Below, piece after piece: positions 1 through 5,761 of a DNA stretch of 12,152 nt (positions within the stretch are counted from its first letter, which is position 1; each line of letters begins with the position of its first letter). Below the pieces are notes generated by a model. It saw only the letters and a program-made list of their open reading frames with translations, made no database searches and was not told where the DNA came from. This DNA comes from JAGLCY01 sp965363725 (lineage in GTDB: Bacteria; Krumholzibacteriota; Krumholzibacteriia; LZORAL124-64-63). The stretch covers positions 1-12,152 of the forward strand of contig CBDTUS010000111.1 of NCBI GenBank assembly GCA_965363725.1, read 5' to 3'. The position numbers and the translations under genes are program-made.

Positions 1-119
1 GCGGGGAAACCACTCTGGAGGCTAGGGGGCGGCATGATCCCTGCGTGGTGCCTCGTGCCGTGCCCATTGTCGAAGCCATGGCGGCGCTGGTCCTGGCGGA
101 CCTGGCACTGATTCAATAA
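1..119 (+). CDS. aroC: Chorismate synthase, C-terminal end (partial)
   Basis: This is the 3' end of a gene entering from the left edge, read with codons starting at base 3 and stopping at TAA 117-119. The visible 38 residues contain GRHDPCVVPRAVPIVEAM, the conserved C-terminal signature of chorismate synthase, followed by a short helix ending ALVLADLALIQ. The enzyme converts 5-enolpyruvylshikimate-3-phosphate to chorismate using reduced FMN, the last step of the shikimate pathway, in the cytoplasm. The fragment ends where the family usually ends, so the gene's 3' end appears intact; the rest lies outside the window. It is a core housekeeping gene and marks this edge as ordinary chromosome. 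The assignment rests on motif recognition over a short stretch, but the motif is highly specific. Confidence 0.9.
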   Translation, partial: GETTLEARGRHDPCVVPRAVPIVEAMAALVLADLALIQ

Positions 120-129
120 ATGCGGCAAT

Positions 130-150
130 AAAATCACCCGATTTTTTATT
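130..150 (+). terminator. Weak A/T hairpin after aroC, possible terminator
   Basis: AAAATC (130-135) and GATTTT (140-145) pair around an ACCC loop and are followed by TTATT, 11 bases after the aroC stop. The stem has only one G-C pair, so it would be a weak intrinsic terminator. It could equally be chance in an A/T-rich spacer. Confidence 0.3.
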
Positions 151-211
151 CCTGGTGAAGGCCGAAAATGTGGTGGAATCCCAAAATCCGCCCATGGTTG
201 GGTCCACCGGA

Positions 212-240
212 TTGCGCCCCCTTGCCCAGTGTGATAAGAT
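212..240 (+). promoter_or_regulatory. Candidate -35/-10 promoter for the HAF-repeat gene
   Basis: TTGCGC (212-217) and TAAGAT (235-240) are separated by 17 bases and lie about 57 bases upstream of the chosen start codon at 297. Each box matches the sigma-70 consensus at only four of six positions. The promoter rules of this phylum are unknown, so this is a weak call. The rest of the 120-296 spacer shows nothing else recognisable. Confidence 0.2.
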
Positions 241-296
241 CGATAGCCGGTTTTCAGCCGGCCTTGCCTTCACCGCTGCTGCGATGGGAGAACACC

Positions 297-1952
297 ATGA
301 AAACCATGAGAATGATGCGCATCGTCACGGTAACCGTCGCGGTCCATCTGGCGGCCGCCGGCCTGGTCATGGCCGATCCCCCGGATTACCTGATCTTCGA
401 GATCGGCACCACCGGTTCCGATAATTATTACTCCGAAGGCTGGGACACTTCGCCCATTCTGGGGATAGCCACCGGGCACAGCGGGGGGGGGTGGGGTGAA
501 CAGGCTTTCACCTGGGACCAGAACGCCGGATTGGTGCTTTTGCCCAACATTCCGACGCGAACCTACTGCGTTGGTTACGGGGTCAACGACCTGGGACTGG
601 CCGTCGGGGTCGGGGTCGCTGTCTTCGGCCGCTTTCCCCTACCGCTGATCTGGGAAAACGGGGCGGTGGCTCAGTTGCCCTTGCCAGCTGGTGAAGTCAC
701 CGGCCAGGCCAATGACGTGAACAACCTGGGGGTGGCAGTCGGTTCGGTCTGGGGGGAAACCCTGGGACGTGGGGTGATTTTTGCCGAGGGAACGGCCACG
801 GTCGTCACCACTACCACGGATACCGGATGTTATGCCATAAGCTTTTCCGCCATCAACGATGCGGGGCTGGCCGTGGGAACCGGCCTGGATCCCAACGATG
901 CGGATCGCCGCGTCGGCTTCGTCTACGATACCAGCACCGATACGGCCTTTGAAGTGGAAACCCTGCCCGGCTTTAACCGCACCTTTAACTTTGCGGTCAG
1001 CAACGCCGGCCACGTGGTCGGTTACTCCATGCTTTCCTGGCCCTCCAGGGTGCCTTTCATCTGGACCGAGGCCGGCGGCACCCAGCAGGTTCCCTTGCCG
1101 TCGGACACCTCGCGAGGCTGGGCCCTTGGGGTCAATTCCGACGGCTGGGTCGTGGGTACGGCCTACATCGATTACGATCTTCCCTTCCTGTACGATGGCA
1201 TTCCCTTCCTGTACGATGGCGAACAGACCTATCGGATCGCCGACCTGCTGCCCGCCGATTCGGGCTGGAACATGGAAACCAACACCTACTCGTCGGCCTA
1301 TGGCATCAGTGATTGCGGGATCATCGTCGGCACCGGCGCCCACGAGGGAAATAGACGGGCCTATGCCTTGATACCGGACGACGTGGTGGCCGCGCTACTG
1401 CAAAACTTTTCGGCGCAGGGACGGGCCGATGGTATTGAACTTCAGTGGGGGCTTTCTCTGGATAGCGACGACCTCAGGGTAACCTTGGAGCGGGCGACCT
1501 CAGAATTCGGCCCCTGGCAGACAGTTGAATTTTCTTCAGGCGGTCAGGGAACCCTGTTGGACAGCACCGCCGAACCCGGCCAGACCTATTACTATCGTTT
1601 GCGGATCGCCGGCACCGATGGCGGTACCAACGTGCTGGGCCTGGTTTCCGCGGAACGGACGGCCATAGGCGCCCTGGGCGTGGCGCTCGGTGCTCCGGCG
1701 CCGAACCCTACCCGGGCGGGCACCTCGGTGGCTTACCGCCTGCCGGTGCAGCAGGCCGTCCGGATTTCCGTCCATGACGTTCGAGGTCGGCTGGTCCGGA
1801 CGGTTGTGGATGGGGTCATGGACCTTGGCGACCACGTCATGCAGTGGGATGGCCGCGGTGATGACGGCTTACGCGCTCCCGCTGGGATGTACTTCATCCA
1901 GCTGCAAACGACTCAGGCCAGTCGTGTACAGAGGGTGGTGGTTGTGCGCTAA
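297..1952 (+). CDS. Secreted HAF-repeat protein with C-terminal FlgD-like sorting domain
   Basis: This is a 551-residue protein. The ATG at 297 is chosen because GGGAG (286-290) sits 6 bases upstream and the N-terminus becomes a classic signal peptide (MKTMRMMRIV..., cleavage likely after LVMA, residue 26). An in-frame start at 168 would bury that peptide. Residues about 50-365 hold six copies of a HAF-type repeat core (NDLGLAVG, NNLGVAVG, NDAGLAVG, SNAGHVVG, NSDGWVVG, SDCGIIVG), spaced roughly 40-55 residues apart, as in extracellular HAF-repeat proteins. Residues about 375-455 resemble a fibronectin type III fold. Residues about 468-551 are a FlgD Ig-like/T9SS type A module (GAPAPNPTRAG ... 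WDGRGDDG ... AGMYFIQL ... VVVVR). The protein is probably exported and surface-anchored or released; its ligand is unknown. A 7-residue in-frame duplication and a run of nine G (483-491) are present. It may be a stand-alone unit after aroC. Confidence 0.85.
   Translation: MKTMRMMRIVTVTVAVHLAAAGLVMADPPDYLIFEIGTTGSDNYYSEGWDTSPILGIATGHSGGGWGEQAFTWDQNAGLVLLPNIPTRTYCVGYGVNDLGLAVGVGVAVFGRFPLPLIWENGAVAQLPLPAGEVTGQANDVNNLGVAVGSVWGETLGRGVIFAEGTATVVTTTTDTGCYAISFSAINDAGLAVGTGLDPNDADRRVGFVYDTSTDTAFEVETLPGFNRTFNFAVSNAGHVVGYSMLSWPSRVPFIWTEAGGTQQVPLPSDTSRGWALGVNSDGWVVGTAYIDYDLPFLYDGIPFLYDGEQTYRIADLLPADSGWNMETNTYSSAYGISDCGIIVGTGAHEGNRRAYALIPDDVVAALLQNFSAQGRADGIELQWGLSLDSDDLRVTLERATSEFGPWQTVEFSSGGQGTLLDSTAEPGQTYYYRLRIAGTDGGTNVLGLVSAERTAIGALGVALGAPAPNPTRAGTSVAYRLPVQQAVRISVHDVRGRLVRTVVDGVMDLGDHVMQWDGRGDDGLRAPAGMYFIQLQTTQASRVQRVVVVR
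1180..1220 (+). repeat. 21-bp in-frame tandem duplication
   Basis: TTCCCTTCCTGTACGATGGC occurs at 1180-1199 and again at 1201-1220, a 21-bp period with a perfect 20-bp match. It adds seven residues (PFLYDGI, then PFLYDGE) to the HAF-repeat protein without breaking the frame. The near identity of the copies suggests a recent slippage event or an assembly artefact. Confidence 0.9.
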
Positions 1953-2417
1953 GGGAGCGGCTTGGCAGGTTGAATGATGAGACTTTGGTGTATCCGCTGC
2001 GCAAGCCAACGATTGATGGGCGGACAGAATTGATGGAATTGCTCCGCAATCCCGCCTTCGGCGATGACTCACACCTCTGGAGCTGCTTGATCGATTATCG
2101 AATCTGATTACTCCGCCTCGGGTTCATAAGCATCGGTATTGTGGGGTGTTGGCTCCGAATGCCGCCTCGTCGGCTTTGCGACGGTCGTCAGCTCTGCTGG
2201 CGAACACTTGCGAAGGGCGGTCATTGAAACAGCCGGTCCTTCGGGGGCTGCCCTGCAACTGTTGGTAGAGGCACGAGAAAAGATGGACATAGGACATCAG
2301 GAACCCTTGGAGGACAAACCGCAGGGGAGAGTTCGCCAGGCAGCAGCCCGGTGTTGGGCCATGCTGTTGGCGAGGATTTATGAATGCTTGCCGTTAAAAA
2401 CCGTGCCAAAAATGGAG
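1953..2417 (+). pseudogene. IS91-family transposase, C-terminal remnant (frameshifted)
   Basis: Similarity to the C-terminal part of IS91-family transposases runs through three frames. Frame from 1955: ERLGRLNDETLVY, then RKPTIDGRTEL (to 2032). After about 32 extra bases, frame from 2068: LTPLELLDRLSNLITPPR and HKHRYCGVLAPNA. Then frame from about 2190: EHLRRAVIETAG and ARCWAMLLARIYECLPLK (to about 2400). The expected CPxCG zinc ribbon after it survives only as a scrambled echo near 2407-2416. An in-frame TGA (2065-2067) and at least two frameshifts make it non-functional. The HUH domain and the catalytic tyrosine region are absent from this piece. It starts right behind the HAF stop codon, so the left element boundary or a deletion junction lies at about 1943-1955. 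The consensus was recalled, not aligned; the match in several separate blocks in the correct order makes the family call fairly sure. Confidence 0.75.
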
Positions 2418-2604
2418 TAGAATGGTCCCAACATCGGGTCAAAAGGGGGGAACTATGCTTTTGAAATTACTATTCTCAATTCATGGGTATCTCCAGAAAT
2501 CGGGGTAGCGGAAGTGCGAGCTCCCAAATTCAATTTCAACAATCAGTTTAACAGATTTTGGCCGCCGCCTCAAATGAATAGAAATCAACTAAATGTGATA
2601 AATG
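2418..2604. other. AT-rich stretch without a recognisable gene
   Basis: This stretch is clearly richer in A and T than the surrounding sequence. One forward frame stays open from 2421 to about 2655 with no convincing start codon or Shine-Dalgarno site, and its translation (for example EITILNSWVSPEIG) matches nothing I recognise. It may be the 3' non-coding end of the IS91-like element or DNA brought in with it. Confidence 0.5.
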
Positions 2605-2641
2605 AAAAAAAGAACAGCCGCCGGGTTCAACCTGCGGCTGT
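2605..2641 (-). terminator. Strong Rho-independent terminator (minus strand)
   Basis: ACAGCCGC (2614-2621) and GCGGCTGT (2634-2641) form a perfect 8-bp G/C-rich stem, with a further GGTT/AACC pairing possible inside the loop. Read on the minus strand, the hairpin is followed by TTCTTTTTTT (complement of 2605-2614). It lies 25 bases beyond the stop codon of the minus-strand remnant at 2667, so it looks like that gene's terminator. On the plus strand the A-run precedes the stem, so it should not end plus-strand transcription. A hairpin at the 3' end of an IS91-like element (oriIS) is an alternative reading. Confidence 0.75.
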
Positions 2642-2666
2642 CAACAAGGCATGCTAACGATTCAGA

Positions 2667-2813
2667 CTACTTGTTCTTGTCCACTTCGGCGCTGGTCTTC
2701 TTGACCGCGTTGACCGAATGCTTTTCCTCTACGGGTCCAAAGTGATACGAGGGATCTAAAATGTACCAGAACCCGAAAGATCTTCGGAGGCTTGCCTTCT
2801 CCGAACTGTTTCG
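2667..2813 (-). pseudogene. Truncated minus-strand gene, 3' end only, unknown product
   Basis: On the minus strand a frame is open for 48 codons from 2813 to the stop TAG at 2667-2669, just before a strong terminator. It has no ATG, GTG or TTG start, and an in-frame stop (2814-2816) lies directly upstream, so it appears to be the C-terminal tail of a gene cut off near 2770-2816. The visible tail reads FGFWYILDPSYHFGPVEEK and ends in a lysine-rich hydrophilic stretch, KKTSAEVDKNK. I do not recognise the family. The intact stop plus terminator argues that this was once a real gene. It overlaps the promoter region of the GntR gene, which suggests that the exporter operon joined this DNA at this point. 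A short non-coding transcript is an alternative. Confidence 0.45.
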
Positions 2814-2840
2814 CTACTGTTACTATCAATATGAACAGTT
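2792..2840 (+). promoter_or_regulatory. Candidate promoter and operator of the GntR-ABC operon
   Basis: TTGCCT (2792-2797) and TACTGT (2815-2820) are 17 bases apart and could be -35 and -10 boxes, which would put the transcript start within a few bases of the ATG at 2831. AACTGTT (2804-2810) and AACAGTT (2834-2840) are perfect inverted copies flanking the -10 box, and a second ACTGTT (2816-2821) also pairs with AACAGT (2834-2839). YtrA-type regulators usually repress their own operon from an inverted repeat at the promoter, so this is a plausible operator. Confidence 0.35.
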
Positions 2841-3232
2841 TGTTTCGCCTTTCGCAAGCCAGTGACCGCCCGATGTACCAGCAAATCGTCGATCAGGTGA
2901 AGCAACGCGTGGCCATGGGGATTTGGGCTCCGGGAATGGCCATTCCTTCGATCCGGGAGCTGGCTGTCGATATCGGCGTAAGTGTCGTCACGGTTCGTCG
3001 CGCCTATCTCGAACTGGAGAACGATGGGGTCATCGTTACGAGCCAGGGGAGGAAGTCCTACGTTGCTGAGGGCGAGGCAAAACTCGATACACGACTGAAG
3101 CAAGAAGAGCTGACGACCCGCCTCCGTCAAGCGGTCGAGCTAGCCCGAACCCTTGGTTTGACCAAACGCGAACTCACTGCTGAGTTACAACGAGTAGAGA
3201 ACGAAGAGGATGAGGGAATCGAGGACCTATGA
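2831..3232 (+). CDS. GntR-family transcriptional regulator, YtrA subfamily
   Basis: This is a 133-residue cytoplasmic DNA-binding protein. The winged helix-turn-helix spans residues about 12-78: PMYQQIVDQVKQRVA, the PSIRELA helix, the recognition helix around VSVVTVRRAYLELE, and the wing ending SYVAEGE. A short helical, charged C-terminal tail (about 90-133) replaces the large effector domain of other GntR proteins, which is the YtrA layout and length. The ATG at 2831 starts just before the conserved domain; a TTG at 2792 is in frame but sits only one base after GGAGG and would add a tail not seen in the family. No good Shine-Dalgarno precedes 2831, so the mRNA may be leaderless. Its stop overlaps the next start (ATGA, 3229-3232). 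By analogy with YtrA it should repress the downstream ABC genes until a cell-envelope signal or drug appears. Confidence 0.85.
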   Translation: MNSLFRLSQASDRPMYQQIVDQVKQRVAMGIWAPGMAIPSIRELAVDIGVSVVTVRRAYLELENDGVIVTSQGRKSYVAEGEAKLDTRLKQEELTTRLRQAVELARTLGLTKRELTAELQRVENEEDEGIEDL

Positions 3233-4122
3233 CCGCAGCGATCGAACTCCACGGGGTCTGCAAGACCTACCCGCACTTTCGGCTCCAGAACATTGACCTG
3301 GTCTTACCGACCGGGACGATCACTGGGTTCATCGGGCCCAATGGTGCCGGGAAGTCCACGACGATACGGATTCTGCTCGGTCTCGTTCGGAGCGAGGCTG
3401 GATCCGTTCGGTTGCTCGGTCGTCCCATGCCGGCCGAGCAATGTGCGATCAAGAAAGAGGTGGGCTTCGTTTCCGAAGATATGCGGCTCTATCCGAATGC
3501 GACAATTGGTTGGCACATGGGGTTTGTCCAGTCGTTCTGTCCCTCTTGGGACTCTGCGGCGGCTCGTCGTTTGCTCGACCGCTTTCGCCTCATTGAGAAA
3601 CAGAAGGTCAAAGAACTCTCGCACGGACAACGGGTCAAGGCGGCGCTGCTTCTGGCTCTGGCTCGTCAGCCCCGCCTCCTCGTTCTCGATGAGCCGACGA
3701 CGGGGCTCGACCCGGTCGTGAGGAGCGAACTCCTCCAGGAATTGATGGAAGTCTTGCGAGACGAAGAACGCTCCGTCTTCTTCTCTTCCCACAACACGCT
3801 CGATTTGGAGCAGATCTCGGATCAAATTGTCTTTCTCAACGATGGCGTCATTCTCGAGTCGGGGAACAAAGAAGACTTTCTCGACAGTTGGCGTCGGGTC
3901 CGATTCGAGATGGATCCGGCGGCATCGGTTCCGGTCATTGGAGAACGTCACGATCTCGACCGACAGGGTCGGCTCAGCACTTTAACGACCGGAGATTTCT
4001 CCGATGAGTACCTCGGCCGGCTGGAGTCAGCCGGCGCTTCCGGCTTCGAGGTCGAGCGGATGACGTTGGAAGAAATCTTCCTGGCCAGAGTGACGATGAC
4101 GAGACGGGGGAGAGCCGCATGA
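3229..4122 (+). CDS. ABC transporter ATP-binding protein (YtrB/BcrA type)
   Basis: This is a 297-residue ATPase that would power the membrane partner encoded next. Seen directly: Walker A GPNGAGKST (residues 36-44), signature LSHGQ (130-134) followed by Walker B LLVLDEPTTGLDP (150-162) with catalytic Glu155, and the switch His188 in FFSSHN. The Q-loop position reads FVSED instead of carrying a Gln, as is common in the YtrB/BcrA-like branch. Residues about 210-297 form a C-terminal extension ending in the FEVERMTLEEIF motif typical of ABC-2 type exporter ATPases. All ATP-binding and hydrolysis residues are present, so it should be functional. It overlaps the genes on both sides by 4 bp, implying translational coupling. 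The substrate cannot be read from the sequence; lantibiotic/peptide export or envelope-stress resistance is the usual role of this branch. Confidence 0.92.
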   Translation: MTAAIELHGVCKTYPHFRLQNIDLVLPTGTITGFIGPNGAGKSTTIRILLGLVRSEAGSVRLLGRPMPAEQCAIKKEVGFVSEDMRLYPNATIGWHMGFVQSFCPSWDSAAARRLLDRFRLIEKQKVKELSHGQRVKAALLLALARQPRLLVLDEPTTGLDPVVRSELLQELMEVLRDEERSVFFSSHNTLDLEQISDQIVFLNDGVILESGNKEDFLDSWRRVRFEMDPAASVPVIGERHDLDRQGRLSTLTTGDFSDEYLGRLESAGASGFEVERMTLEEIFLARVTMTRRGRAA

Positions 4123-4811
4123 ACGGGGAAGCGATCGGAAAACTCGTTTGGAAAGACTGGTACCTCAATCGCCTCGCCATAGGCTTGATGCTGGGTGGCA
4201 CGATCCTCGGGGCGATCTTGCTCGCGGTGCCGGGGAAAGCGACAGCGAGCATCGGGGTGAGTTTAGTCCTCGCCATGTTTATTGCGCTGATCTTTTATCT
4301 GCCGCTGACCACGGTTCTGGAGGAGCGAACGAAAAAGACTCTTCCATTCATCATGAGCCTTCCTGTTTCTCCCGCGGAGTATGCCGCCGCCAAACTCTCA
4401 GCCAATCTTCTCCTCTTTCTCGTCCCGTGGTCAGCGGGGGGGCTCGGTGCCGTCCTCCTCGCGTCCAGACTCACCGATGGCGGTGGGGAGTCAATCAGCA
4501 GTTTTCTCTCGACCGGATTCCTTCCCGCCGTCATGGGGGGCATCGTGGTCCTCTTTGCATTCATTCTTTCATTCGCGATCATGACGGAATCGATGGGATG
4601 GACAATTGGGCTGATCGTTGGGTCCATGTTCTTGTTCGGAAATGTCGTGACCCAGATCTTTCCCCATATTCCCGGCGCGAACGCCTATCTGAGCGAGGTT
4701 GCGCTTCGGGGGCCCGCTCTCTACTGGACTCTGGGCGCGGAAGCCTTGGTGGTTGCTCTCTTGCTTGTCGCGACCTTCGCTCTGCAGGTTCGTAAACAAG
4801 ATTTCCTCTAG
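4119..4811 (+). CDS. ABC-2 type permease subunit
   Basis: This is a 230-residue integral membrane protein with about six hydrophobic segments (residues about 20-37, 42-65, 92-112, 133-156, 160-180 and 200-223). Between the second and third lies ERTKKTLPFIMSLPVS, the cytoplasmic coupling element of ABC-2 permeases, which contacts the ATPase. The N-terminal LVWKDWYLNR stretch is also typical of the family. The start ATG overlaps the ATPase stop (ATGA, 4119-4122) and is preceded by a GGGGGAG site. It would form a homodimer with two ATPase subunits, since only one permease gene is present. The operon ends here; I see no convincing terminator after the TAG at 4809-4811. Confidence 0.88.
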   Translation: MNGEAIGKLVWKDWYLNRLAIGLMLGGTILGAILLAVPGKATASIGVSLVLAMFIALIFYLPLTTVLEERTKKTLPFIMSLPVSPAEYAAAKLSANLLLFLVPWSAGGLGAVLLASRLTDGGGESISSFLSTGFLPAVMGGIVVLFAFILSFAIMTESMGWTIGLIVGSMFLFGNVVTQIFPHIPGANAYLSEVALRGPALYWTLGAEALVVALLLVATFALQVRKQDFL

Positions 4812-5048
4812 CAACGGCGTTTGTCTAGCCCGCAAGATGGTCTACGAAGTCTCACTTGCCGACCTCCATTGAAGAGGACCCCATGAGTTACGCCAGCGCC
4901 TGGCGCATCGAGTTTGCCCGCTCGCGAATTGTTCCTGCTTATGCCGCCTCTCCGAATGTCGGTGCCGTATTCGTCGCCGGTTCTGTACTTGCCTGCCGTT
5001 TTCCGACATCTCGAATGTGCTACAACTGTGTAGCCAGGAGGTGTTGGG
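4812..5048. other. Spacer between exporter operon and IS91-type transposase; 5' region of the element
   Basis: No convincing gene lies here. AGGAGG (5036-5041) is the Shine-Dalgarno site of the transposase, 7 bases before its ATG. CGCCAG/CTGGCG (4891-4905) forms a perfect 6-bp hairpin with a 3-base loop, and GCAAG/CTTGC (4832-4836, 4855-4859) is a looser inverted repeat. In IS91-family elements the terminus terIS lies upstream of the transposase start, so the element boundary should be in this stretch, but I cannot place it. A 76-codon open frame from 4883 with AGAGG upstream overlaps the transposase start and resembles nothing known. Confidence 0.5.
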
Positions 5049-5684
5049 ATGAGCCTTGGTCCGAATTCTCAAATCACGCGAGAGAATCTGGAAACTTATC
5101 TAGCCGACCTTGAACAAGGGGAAAACTTTTCCTGCAGTGTCCCACTCCACGTGGAGGTAGCCTTTCGTGGTTATCTCAAATGCGGCCTCCTCTGCCATGG
5201 CTTTGCCCGGGCTTATTGTGCCGCCTGTGGGCATGATTTTCTGGTGGGATTTTCATGTAAGGGCCGGGATATATATCCGTCCTGCTCAACCCGCCGCATG
5301 GTTGAGACGGCAGCCCACATGGTCGATGATGTTTTGCCCCGTGTTCAGTTCCGCCAATGGGTTTTATCGGTGCCCAAGCGGGTCAGATGGCATATGAACC
5401 ACAAACCGGAAGTTGTCAGTGGCCTGCTTGGGGTTTTCCTGCGGGCAGTGGAAACTACAGTGCGGCAACGCAGCCCGGGCGCCCTTGCTGGTTCCAGATT
5501 TGGGGCGGTCGCTTTTGTCCATCGCTTCGGCAGTTATCTCAACTCCCACATTCACTACCATGTTCTGGTAACTGACGGTGTTTTTTCCGCCGGCCAGGAT
5601 GGACAGGGCCCGATAGTGCCGGTTGGTCGGACACCCTGCTTCGGCAGGAAATTTCAACTGCCGGCGCAACATTTCACCGCTTGA
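5049..5684 (+). pseudogene. IS91-family transposase, N-terminal part (truncated)
   Basis: The first 185 or so residues match IS91-family (HUH, Y1/Y2-type rolling-circle) transposases. A zinc-binding region (about 45-79) reads CGLLCHGFARAYCAACGHDF, then SCKGR and PSCSTRRM; next come FRQWVLSVPKRVRW (101-114), GAVAFVHRFG (152-161) and the metal-binding HUH motif in HIHYHVLVTDGVF (167-179). The ATG at 5049 has an ideal AGGAGG site. From about residue 186 (near 5605) similarity stops, and the frame ends at 5684 with an unrelated tail; family members are usually about twice as long. The catalytic tyrosine region and C-terminal zinc ribbon are missing, so it should be inactive. Tyr76 (codon 5274-5276) replaces a zinc-ligand Cys normally found in the CPSC motif. 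It lies 77 bases before the kinase start codon. Confidence 0.85.
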
Positions 5685-5701
5685 ATCGGTATATTTATAT
5701 T
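5673..5701 (+). promoter_or_regulatory. Candidate promoter of the kinase gene at the IS91 junction
   Basis: TTCACC (5673-5678) and TATATT (5696-5701) are 17 bases apart; the -10 box matches five of six consensus positions. It lies in a short A/T-rich island between the end of the transposase similarity and the kinase start at 5762. If real, the -35 box may derive from the inserted DNA. Confidence 0.3.
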
Positions 5702-5761
5702 GTACCCCGCAATGTATTTCGAATTCTGACTCGCCAACCCCACCAGCCGTTGGAGAGCAGT

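Larger units (their letters stand above)
1953..5684 (+). mobile_element. Remnant IS91-bracketed accessory region carrying a GntR-ABC exporter operon
   Basis: A C-terminal transposase remnant on the left and an N-terminal transposase part on the right, both on the plus strand, enclose an exporter operon and a truncated minus-strand gene. The operon is visibly less GC-rich and uses codons differently from the flanking host genes. IS91-family elements move by rolling-circle replication and can carry DNA lying beyond their 5' terminus, where the operon sits relative to the right-hand transposase. The outer edges are approximate: the left lies right after the HAF stop, the right between about 5605 and 5760. 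No terminal repeats are expected in this family and none were seen. That the whole block arrived as one unit is inference. Confidence 0.45.

Noticed and set aside
168..296. In-frame upstream extension of the HAF-repeat gene from an ATG at 168
   Set aside because: It lacks a good ribosome site and would place 43 residues in front of a clear signal peptide that starts at 297 behind GGGAG.
639..1343. Open frame of 234 codons on the minus strand opposite the HAF-repeat gene
   Set aside because: It is an antisense shadow of a well-supported gene, with Gly/Asp/Val-rich low-information translation and no signal peptide or motif.
2614..2641. Hairpin read as the rolling-circle origin (oriIS) of the IS91-like element
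   Set aside because: The stop codon just before it and the T-run after it on the minus strand fit an intrinsic terminator better; oriIS was not excluded.
2421..2655. Forward open frame in the AT-rich stretch after the IS91 remnant
   Set aside because: There is no plausible start codon with a ribosome site, no recognised similarity, and it runs through the terminator hairpin.
3304..3951. Open frame of 215 codons antisense to the ABC ATPase gene
   Set aside because: The plus strand encodes every ABC motif in order; the antisense frame shows no family features.
4883..5113. Small gene of 76 codons before the transposase, with AGAGG upstream
   Set aside because: It overlaps the transposase start by 65 bases and its sequence suggests no fold or family; kept only as a note.
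5681..5761. Earlier in-frame ATG for the kinase at 5681
   Set aside because: The stretch overlaps the transposase tail, resembles no kinase N-terminus, and the ATG at 5762 has a well-spaced GGAG site.
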